The notes under the pieces are model-generated. The model saw nothing but the letters and a program-made list of their open reading frames with translations, was not told the DNA's origin and made no database searches. Both the position numbers and the translations under genes were made by a program. Positions 34,401 to 44,670 of a DNA stretch of 64,000 nt are shown here, piece after piece (the stretch's first letter is position 1; every line of letters begins with the position of its first letter). The stretch is taken from NCBI GenBank assembly GCA_963920575.1, contig OY986969.1, positions 6,693,076-6,757,075 of the forward strand, given 5' to 3'. The DNA comes from Narthecium ossifragum. Taxonomy: Eukaryota; Streptophyta; Magnoliopsida; Dioscoreales; Nartheciaceae.

Positions 34401-37400
34401 TCCAGCCACTGTCCCAAAAACCCTCGTGGTCGTTCCTATGGGCGGTGGTGCCCGGCTGATCGACCTGTTACCTTCTAGCCGAGGTCGACATCGTTGATTA
34501 ATCAACTTCTCCTCAATCAATTTTGCCTGCTTGATGGTCTCTTGTAGGGTGGTTGGCTCCCAAACGCGAACCTCATCGGCGACGTCCTCTTTCAATCCCC
34601 GGAGAAAAGCTCCGACCAGGGCTGCATGTGTCCATCCCGGTACTCTATTCGCCAATCCTTCAAACTCATCAAGATAAGCTTCAAACGACCCATGCTGCCG
34701 GATCTGCATGAGCGCCTCATCCACCCGGATGTACGCGACTGGCCCAAATCGCACCAGAAGATCCTCCGTAAAGGACTCCCACGTTATCCCCTTCTCTGCT
34801 TCTTGATACGCCCGCTGCAACCATTGCCACCATTGATTAGCTTTTCCTTCCAGTTGAAAGGAAGCCCAGTGAAGTCGCCGGTGATCCGTCGCATCGTTCA
34901 TCGCAAAGAACTACTCCACCCGGTTGAGCCACACAACAGGATCTTCACCGGAAAACTTGGGGAAATCCAGCCGGATCATCGGACTGTCCAGCCGCCCGTG
35001 GTCCCAATCCTCCGTTTTCGGTGTCGGCGTGCGCCACCGGCGTCTAGAGTCTGGACCCCTTCCTCTTGGGCGCGATCTCGACGCCTTCTCCTCATCCCAT
35101 GGTGGTTCACTTTTGATTTTTCCCAAAGCTTTCGTCAAGTCACGTATAGCCCCTTCGATCCCACCCATGCGTGCATCAGTCTGGCGTTGACGTTCGTCCG
35201 CAAGCATCTGCTGGTCCATCGCTGCCCTCTCCATCTTCTACAACGATCCCTTGAAGGTGCCATCCTGTGCCTGGATGGTGGACGCCAATTCTTCTATCAA
35301 AGCCTTGATGATGGTAAGATCAGATTCCAATGCATTGATCTGATCTTTTTGCGTCATCTTCGCAGGAACGATGGCTCTGGTACCACTTGATAGGATCTTA
35401 TCGGGAAAGACGAGATCCTACTCGCGTGATGGATAATTTCTCCTCTCTTGATGACAGAGGAAACCCCAAGCTCCCAATTGATGGCTGGAAGATGACCCCT
35501 TTCCTTCTTGTATTATGACAACCTAAAAAGAAACAAAACCCTAACTCCCCCTTTTTATAGTCAAAGCAAACCCTACTCTCCAACTAAGTCCTTACCAACT
35601 TGACTCCTAAGCCGCACGCCACAACCCGGCGCCTGACTCGACCTCCTACAAACAAAGTAACTACTAATCCAAAACAGATTCCATCCCATCATACTAGACT
35701 CCGTCTACTAGACTCCTCAAACCCAAACCTCATGCTTCATGTAACGCCGGTTTGGTATAGGCACTCAGCTAGAACGCCGAGTCCTATCAGAAGATGCCCC
35801 GAAGTACAGCCCTAAGAATTTCACCTTATCAGCAAACTCATACTTAGATACCATCTTTGCTATGACAGCTTATATTAGTCGTCAATAGGAAGGTAAACTA
35901 CTTTTTATGATACTTGGTAGTTGATCTCTCTCCTTCCAACATTCTGCTAGAATGATGACACAATAAGTCTGAACTATAATGGATAATTCACTTGCAGGAA
36001 AAATCAATGTACAATCATGACTTGCTAAAGTGAAGACAAGATAAAAGAGTACCTTCTCAGTAAGCCGTCGTAATTGATGCTCCTCTTCTGAGTATTCTGA
36101 GTTACCCTTTAACTTATTAACCTCCCTCTCTCTATCAGGCAGCATCTGCAACATGCATTCTAACATCAATAATCAAAAGCACATGCAATAGTGATTGCTA
36201 CATTTCATGCTTTCACAGTGGACTAGGGTACAACATTACCATGAGCTCAGCCTTAATTGAATAAGGTTTCCCTCCATTACTTGCGATGACCTCATCCACA
36301 TAAGAAAGTAGCGTATTCACCTGCTCGAGCCGCTTGCTTTCATCCTCCGTATGGTTATTGAAAAGGACCATTCTATGTTTGCAGTACTCTAGAATCCGCT
36401 GCAGAGATTCATGCACAGTAAAGTATCTCGTTAGCATTTTATGTGCAAGGATGGACATGAATATGTTCTATATCTATTCAAATTAACATACATAAACAAG
36501 GTGCAAGAGTTGAAAGATGCATGGTTAAATTTTTCATGTGTCAATTATTAAAAAGGATGTACCAAAAAACTATGGAAGATTGAAGACAGATTTCTCATAC
36601 TTGAAATACACCATCAACTTTGCCAGAAGTTAAATCTTTTTTTGCCAAACTATTACTCAATATTGTGATATTTTGATCAAAGCTTCAATCGGACTGCATT
36701 GCAGTTGTATCTTGCTCTTCTGAACCTTTGCTCAACACTTTTGTAAAGCTATGAATTTTTATTTACTGATAAAAATGCCATGTGCATTGACTTAAGTTTT
36801 TAAATAATTACCTATAATTTAAGGAATTAAGGATAGTGTATATTAAGCATCTGATTGCTAACTAAAATTTTCATCATTCACTTTCTGCTGTTTCAAGGAG
36901 ATGGCTAACATAGTCGTGCCACAGAAGAAACAAAAAAATAATAATGACCATAGAAGAGTTAGTCGTGAGTGAATAGAGCAGAAAAATTTTAGGGTTTTTT
37001 TTATATCGTCACATACATTTTGGCAATATTGCACAAAACTACATCCCTTATCGATTAAATTCGCTAAAACTACCGGGAGTAATCTGCTCTCAACTTTCAT
37101 CAGTTTTGTCGGTTATTTGACGATATTGCCCATCCATTTAATGTTGTCACCTGAATCCATATATGTATGATAAGGGCATTTTGTCATTTACATGTAAGTT
37201 AAGGTTGAGTTAACCATGGTTAGGAGGTAAAAGGTAATGTATGCTGATGGAAGTTGATGGCATGTAGTTTTTTGTGAGTTTAATCGATAAGAGATGTAGT
37301 TTTATGCAATAAACGATAAGAGAGGTAGTTTTCTGCAATATTGCTAAAATATAGGTGGAGATAGGGAAAAAAATCAAAAACATTAATTCTGCGCAATGAA

Positions 37401-37773
37401 AAACAAATTATTTTCAATCACGAAAACATAAACATAACATGACTCATGCTAATTCAGAGGAAACTAAAAGTAGTACTAATACGCTAGTAAAAGAAAGTAA
37501 GGAGAGCAGAACACAAAAGGATATTGATAGCATGAATGGGATCATCTTTAGGGCTTGTTTGGTTGCGACTATGGGTGTACAACGGGTCGGGTAACCCGTT
37601 TCGACCCGGAAAATTAACCCGACCTGAACCTTAACAAGCGAGTCATAAGGCAGTCGTAAACGGGTCGGGTCCGACCCGACCCGTTACAATAATACCGGTC
37701 GGGTAATGGGTGTTTAAATGTTTGCTTAATGCGTAACCCGTTTTACCCGTTTAGAATAAAGACTATTTACAAG

Positions 37774-37806
<33 letters not shown>

Positions 37807-40800
37807 TATATAATAATTTCACTCACGTAAGTACAATACATAACAAGTTAAACGTAAATAAAGTAACGCCATAACATAACATGCGATCATTGATCTTGCC
37901 CTTGGAGCGGTGATTTAAGGTGATTCAAGATCTAATTAATTTCCAAGTTAATTTCCACTAAGCTCCTCCTAAGAACCAAGTGCTGGTAGTCGTCCATCTT
38001 TCACAACCACTCCAGGGCCTTCATCCTCAAATCAACTCGGAAAAGCTCAATTATGATTTAATCATTTGTTATGCAATTTTTGGTGGAATTTTGGATTAAT
38101 AAATTGTACTTTAAAATTTTATATTTCTTCATATGGCACAACTTAGATTTACGTGCTTAAGTTGTTTGAATTTTGGATTAATAGATTATACTTTAAAACT
38201 TTATATTTATTCATATGGTACTAATAACGGATTAATGGGTTACCTGTACCTGTTTACCTATTGACCCCTTAACCTGCTAACATGTTGATAAATTAATAGG
38301 TTAACATGCGGGTCATAAGGCCCTCAAAAATTAACAGGTCAGGTTGTCGCGCCCCGACCCGCAGGACCCAGACCGGGCCGGGACACGAGGGGGAAAACCT
38401 ACAACTACTAGCCTCAACTGGCGGAAACAGTTGAGACTAAAAGACAACTGGTGGAAACAGCTGACAACAGGCACAAGCGGAAGCAAAGAACGACAACGAT
38501 TAACTTCTATTACAAAACAGATAATAGAGTTAAACAGAAGTTCTAGTACAACAGAGTCTACAAGGGATCAACAGTCCCCAAAAGGAGCTACACCACCCAC
38601 CGGGGTCTCCGCAAACGCACAAACGAAACCATCCTGACCCTCAGACATGGTCAGGAGCTGGCGCGCCACCACGAGACAGCCGACGGGGAAGCACCGGAGA
38701 GGAGCTGGGACCCGCACCTGCAACAACACAGTCTAGGTAGGAATGAGCAACAGCTCAGCAGGGTCCTACTCTACCACTCTCGCTAAGAAGGCAAACCCAA
38801 CGAACCAACCCTGCAGCCAAGTACTGAGGCTTGCCAAGGATCCCATAAATCCCGTCAATAACCCGAAGGACTCCTGTCCCAGGTACGCCCCTCCGACAAC
38901 CACTGCTCAGGGGTGGACAGCTCCGACAATCCCTGACACAGGGTGAACATGACGCTACTGGTAAGACACTCTTCCCCAAGCGGGATCTCCACACTTGGCG
39001 GAACGACCGAGGTTAAGACTACCATCTCTCAGTACTCCAAGCCACAGAGCCAACAGGACCCCTAACTCCTGACCCAAGACTAAGTCTAGCCAGGGAGTCC
39101 ATCGATCCCATCGATGTCTTTTCCTCCCCCAAGGTTCCTATCCAACGTACGTCCCTCCGATGGCCACTGTTCGAGGACTGGGCTACTTCCGACAGTCCTT
39201 GACACAGGGTGGGCCGGACGCTAATTGTAGGACACCCTTACCGGGGTAACGGCATCCCACACTTAGTCTTAGATCACCGAAGCCCACGGGTCAAATCCAC
39301 CCAGTCTAACCTAGCATGTCTAATGCACAGGAAGCAGGGCAGGATATTAAATAAAGCGGTAACATGTAACACAACAAAGGCACACCTTCGGCCCATTTAT
39401 TCTAAGCACTCTCGAGGATCATGACTTTCTTCGGTTCACCATAAAGCGATAAAGGGGCATAGCCCATGGCCCCGCTATACTAAGCATTCCCGAGGGTTCA
39501 TTACTCCCTCGGTTAACCACAAAGCAGTAAACATTCAAGCATGATGAAAACATAGTAAGCCCCAAGGGCAAAACCGTCAAAACTATTTACATGCAAAGCC
39601 CCGCGGGCAAAACCCTTGAAAACCCTCACTGCGACTAAGGGATCGATCCTTGCCGAAGGAAGGATCGATCACTTAAGTAACAGTGACCTTCCCTCACTGC
39701 CGAGACAAAGGTGATCGATCCTTCCTCCCAGGAAGATCGATCTTTCTCGAGACAGGGGGCACCCTTCCAGTCGCACCAAGGAAGATCGATCTTTCCTCCC
39801 AGGAAGATCGATCCTTCTCGGGCTGAAGGGTAACCATGCTAACCCAGACCCCATGATCGATCTCCTCCCATAAGAAGATCGATCATGTGCTGGGCGCAGC
39901 AAGCCAACACAGGAGGACCGATCCTTCCTCCCAGGAGGATCGATCCTTATGGGTTCCGGCGTACTTCCGGCTGAAAAACCGCCGGAAGACACAACCAAAC
40001 CTCACCAAACTTGGTGGGCTGGTAGATCTAAGCATCACGAAGCTACTCAAGGCTTCAAAACCGGAAAACACCAACTCCACAAGGAGATCCACCGGAAAAC
40101 AAAACCGGATTTCAAACCCTCAAAACAGCCGGAGCTTTGAGTGAGAACCCTACCTCTTCAGAGCAGCTTCGATCCACGAAGCCTAGCCCAGGACCTTCCT
40201 CGCCTCGCCACGAACCCAACGAGCCTTCAAGCTCCAGGAAAGGTGGCCGGAGGAGGAAGAACGGCGAAGGAAAGCTCAGTCGGAAACAGGGGAAGCAGAG
40301 CTCTCGCGAGGAAGAAGGAAGAAGAGGAAAGGAAGGAGGAGGGGAAGGGGTTAAGGCCGGAGGAAAGCCGGCGAAGCCGAGGGAAAGGCGAAGGAGGGGA
40401 GCAAAAGTCTCCCCTCCCCTGACAGGGGAAGCGACGGCCACCGCCGTGGCCGTCCTTCGAATGCCACCGCCAACGACTTCCAGGCACATGTAGGATCGAT
40501 CCTCCACGACCAAAGGATCGATCCTCCCTGCCCAGAAGTGAAACTTGGGCTGGAAAACGGGCCCAAGCCCAGAACTTCCAAACTAGGTCCCACCTAACCT
40601 TTCTAACAACCACAAGCATCAAACAAGGTCTGTGTGTGCACACCCAGTGTGAAACGACCGTCAAGGCGCAATTTCCCAAATTGCCCTTGAGGTAAACAAC
40701 CAGCCACGGGGAAAGAGGGACGGGTCCTCACACGGGTCGTACACCCCTAGTTGGGACGGAGTGGATCTTGGTTGAGTGGAGTGCCTCCACTCCATTCCAC

Positions 40801-43800
40801 AGATCCGATTGCACCCCACCAAAATGACTCCCGCAAAATTTGTGCCAGAGTCATTTTGGTGGAGTGGAGTGTTATTTTGGTTGAGTGGAGTTAGATTTCG
40901 TTGGAGTCAAGCCACTCCATCGCATCCAAATGCATTGGATGGAGTGGAGTGGGTGCACTCCACTCAATCCACAATCCATCCCCACTTCATCGCAATTAAA
41001 CAGGTTCTTAGTTACAAGTGCATCACTTTAAGAGTGTAATGCAATTGCGCTACTAGTGAGGTAGAGATCAGCCAAAGCCAAATGCATCACACTCCCCTAT
41101 TGCCCTCTCAATGCAAGTTAATGGGTGATTGTTCTGCTAGAGGGACACTAATCGGCGAATACTTCTTTCGAAAGCTTAAAGCAGCACACACATCTAATGC
41201 TAGCCCCTGAGCCAAGGGCGGAGCTAGGATTTTGATCTACCCTAGGCTAGACTAAAGTTAAGGGGGAAAAAATCAATTATTAAAAAAAATTAAACACATA
41301 AAGGGAGTCAATATTAGGGTCAAAGAAATAATTGAAAAAATATTTCACGCTCAAGAATAAAAAGGAAAATATATACTATTAAAAAATATTATTTAAGTGT
41401 GCCCTATGATTATCGAAAAAACATTCTCGATCTTAGCATGTGATGCTTAAATATAATAAGACTATCCTATAGTATTGAGATATATTGCTATATATAAATT
41501 ATAGAGAAATAAGGTAAACAATGATGAAAAAAAACAACCTACGGGTTACGGGCTACAGCGTTAATGCTACAGTTTTGAGATACATTTTGTTTTTTTGTAA
41601 AGTTAAGCGTGTTTTAGACAACAACCCAGAGCCTTGGTACTCGCACACTAGACAACCACATCAGATTATACTAGCTGGTGATGCCTCCTCTCCTACAAAA
41701 AACACAGACATGAGGCAAGCCTGTCGAGCAACACAATCGGCTCGACCATTCAACTCTCTAGCAATAGCACAAAAGAGACCTCCCTAATAATGTTGAGGTA
41801 CATAGCAATATATAGATTTTTAGCTAGTTTGTCCAAAATCTAAATGGGTTGGAGGCCACCTTAGCCTCTAAGGTGGCTCCGGCCATGCCCTGAGCTGCAA
41901 ATCTAGAAGTCATCCATGCACCGTGATTCATTGACTTACATTACAATATGAATATATGTCTTACTGTGCTTACAACAAGAAACTTCTTAAGTAGGTCCAA
42001 GACCCATAATAAGTAATCCTAATATGGTGTCATCTGCAATCTACAGGTTGACATTAAAAAGCATGTATTATGTATTCACGATTTTGCAGAAAGGTGGTGC
42101 TTGAATCTTTTTTGTGACCAATGCTATGGTAGGAAATGCAAACATTTTGACTTGACTCAATATAACAAATTAACTAAAAAAAAACTGAAACTTTTGTCAG
42201 CAATCAAACCTGCAATGGTTTAGGGCAGTCGCGACCTAAATAATCCCCCAAAGTCTCATCATTATCTTCAAGATCATCCCCACCAGTGAAAACTACAATC
42301 ATGTGGTCAAGTATTCCATTCCCAAAAAATACTTCCAGGCTCTTGAGTGATACTTCTTCTTCTCGTGAAAAGCGGGACCCGACTGAAAGTACCACAATAA
42401 CTGCATGAATCCCATCCTTGGCAAACTGCATGCACTTCACAATCTCCTCGCCAGCAAAATGAGAGCCAGCAGAATAATCAAACAGTCCTGCAGAAAAGAT
42501 AAACAGTCAATGTCCAGTGCAAGAAACACCAAGAAATCATGGTCACGGACACGCAACATGACTACAATATGACATGGACTAGCTAATACAACGATTTTCG
42601 TGAAATGCAAGACACAACATGGCAAGGACACGTAGAAAAGAAACTATCTGTTAGATGCCACATGTACAAGAGCATTTCATTGAACGCTATATGACTGATT
42701 AAAATATAAAAATTAGACCAAAATTGACTTTTAGTACCTGTAAAATTGATGTTGTGACAAAATGGCATCTAAGGTTTATTTTTACTCGATTTAGTACCCA
42801 ACTTATAGTTATTATACCGATTGAGGTCCTATTGTTTGACGGCGTTGCAAGAAGACGACAATATACCGGTCACTTAAGGTCATGTGGCTGGTTTTGCACC
42901 CTCTTCCGCGTACTATAAAATTGATGTTGTGACAAAATGGTACATAACGTTTATTTTTTATTCGATTTAGTACCCAACTTAAAATTGATGTTGTAACACA
43001 CACATGGCCAGTTTACCATAAGATAACTCATGTCGTTCGTCCATCGGATCAAAATCGAGCGGTTTTCATAAGTTGGGTACTAAATCAAGTAAAACATCGT
43101 TGTAGGTACCATTTTGTCACAACATCAATTTTACATATACCAAAAGTGGATTTTAGCCTAAAAAATATATACTTCTTAGCTTAAACATCGATAGCACTGT
43201 CGATCAATCCACGAGTTTGGCATTAACTTGTCGGACCTTCAGGTTTTTAAATTAGGGCTCTAGATCGCGCAACAACGGCTAGAACGAGAGTCTTTTCTAA
43301 AACCAATATTGTCCCTAAAATCCACCCAACAAAGAAGACGGCATGGGGTGTGTTGTCGTGCGTCCGTAGTTTGTCACACGACGGATCTTAGAAAAAAAAG
43401 AGGACATGCTGAAAAAGTGACGAACACGTGTCCAACAAGTGCCATGCTCGACATGGACGTGCCCAGCTGCTACAACTGTCTGTGCTTCCTACAAGCTCAC
43501 TACAGAGAGTAGTGAGTGTGTGAGCTATTGTGCTAGTAAAAGATATAACTTAATAATTGTAAGAAATTAAGTTTAATTTCATGTTCAAATTGGCTATTTT
43601 CGTGTCTGATTGTAGGGATTTTTACTTATTAATCTCTAAAAACTTCTTAAATATCAAACATACCCCTCAATAGTTTGATATTACACATATACCCTTCAAA
43701 ACTTGAGAAAAGGATTAATCTGCCCCTCGAGTTACTTGCCGGCGAATCTGGAGGGAATATTCATAACACTGTTAACAGTGAAGTGTAAAAAGACATATAT

Positions 43801-44627
43801 GCCCCTAGCTTAGATCACTGTTAACGGTGCTTTCTTCCTCCTCTCCATCTGATTTTCGGTCAAGCCGCAAGGCTACGCCTCCCCACTCCACCTCATCGGA
43901 CCCTTCTTCTTTCCCTACCAGGCCACCGCCGACCAAGCGCCGCCACCGTGACCTCTCTCCTTGTCCGGCACCGTTCTTCGTCACTCACACCTCCACTGCC
44001 CTCAACTCCATCTGACATCGATGCCACCAAGTACACCGGCAGCCACCATTCTCGACGCCGCAAGCGCCCAAGCTTTGTCGCGCCGCCCCCCTCTACTCCC
44101 TCACCAGATGCTCCTCTCCGTACCGATCCTGGCCAGCCAAACTCGACAACGACTCCCTTCACCCCCTCCTCATTCCTCCAACCCAACTCCGGCCAAGACC
44201 TCCGACCCTCTTTGCATCGAAGCTCATCAAGCACAAGCCTCGCACGACGCCCTCCTGGCATATGGCGCCCGTCCAGTTGATGGTGCTATTGCCGCAGGGC
44301 TTCGAGCCGGCGACCCAGTCTCGCAACGCACCATTGCCGTCGATGATAGTGACCTTGAACTTAAGGAGCGCGTCGGCATCTGAGGAGGCCGCGACTTGCC
44401 ACCATGACGCAACGGCGCAGAGCAAGGCCGCGAGGAGGGTTGCACGGGGTCGCCCCTCCCGCAATCTCACCGGCTGCAGATCTCCTCGCCGGACTCCCGT
44501 CGAAGCCTCGAGGTCCCTGCCGCCAGACACCGTCTCCGACCTCCCTCCCACCGTCTCTGACCTCCCTCCGTGACCCCGACACCACCCCACAAGCTCAGCC
44601 ACCACCTCCTCCCAAGCTCCCTCCCTC

Positions 44628-44670
<43 letters not shown>

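Larger units (their letters stand above)
30335..35234 (-). pseudogene. Reina-like gag-pol polyprotein, broken
   Basis: Gag (35234-34053) ends in a [14 protein letters not shown] knuckle. Protease has [11 protein letters not shown], where family members usually read D-S/T-G. RT shows [15 protein letters not shown] and VFFDDILVY. RNase H begins [15 protein letters not shown]. Integrase has a zinc-binding region ([16 protein letters not shown]), the catalytic core ([25 protein letters not shown]) and [13 protein letters not shown]. The C terminus is a chromodomain ([22 protein letters not shown], 30655-30335). Stops lie near 34909, 34051 (TAA TAG), 33032, 32762 and 31376. A frameshift lies near 33300, and a 95-bp duplication (30892-31081) shifts the frame in IN. 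Several stops fit CGA-to-TGA or CAG-to-TAG decay. No working enzyme is encoded. Confidence 0.9.
30006..35789 (-). mobile_element. Complete chromovirus-type Ty3/gypsy element (Reina-like), TSD GAAGA
   Basis: The element is 5784 bp with two 402-bp LTRs (30006-30407 and 35388-35789) and TSD GAAGA (30001-30005 and 35790-35794). PBS and PPT agree on minus-strand orientation. The gag-pol order is gag, PR, RT, RNase H, IN, chromodomain, with IN after RT as in Ty3/gypsy. Small size, short LTRs and a chromodomain suggest the Reina clade; only an RT tree could confirm this. Comparing the LTRs by eye gives about 29 differences in 402 (~7%), so the insertion is not recent. It lies in intron 4 of AIG1 gene 1, in the same orientation as the gene. 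Confidence 0.92.
37551..41007. mobile_element. PIF/Harbinger-like MITE with TSD TTA, host of two nested insertions
   Basis: The start GGGCTTGTTTGG and the end TTAAACAGGTTC form imperfect inverted repeats of the 'GGCCTGTTTGGTT' type. They are flanked by TTA at 37548-37550 and 41008-41010. Its own sequence is mainly 40758-41007, rich in 'ggagtggagt'. Nearly everything else is the hAT-like element (37570-40749) inserted 19 bp from its left end. Low TIR identity keeps the superfamily call tentative. Confidence 0.5.

Noticed and set aside
34626..35390. 254-aa open frame on the + strand
   Set aside because: It runs antisense to the gag region of the Reina-like element and its 5' LTR-proximal sequence. 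It has no family resemblance; the minus-strand gag explains the open frame.
36146..36239. Missing coding exon in gene 1 equivalent to gene 2's 18-codon exon 4
   Set aside because: I looked for an NGTPDKKKEDL-like exon in introns 3 and 4 of gene 1 and did not see one. The existing exons join in frame, so I did not add it.
40112..40679. GC-rich frames of 93-150 aa in the 3' half of LTR copy B
   Set aside because: They are inside the solo LTR, lack domains and contain no splice or start context that would support a gene.
43893..44261. 122-aa Arg/Gly-rich frame in the Pack-MULE
   Set aside because: It is GC-rich composition only. I could not tie it to a family, unlike the LRRNT fragment next to it.
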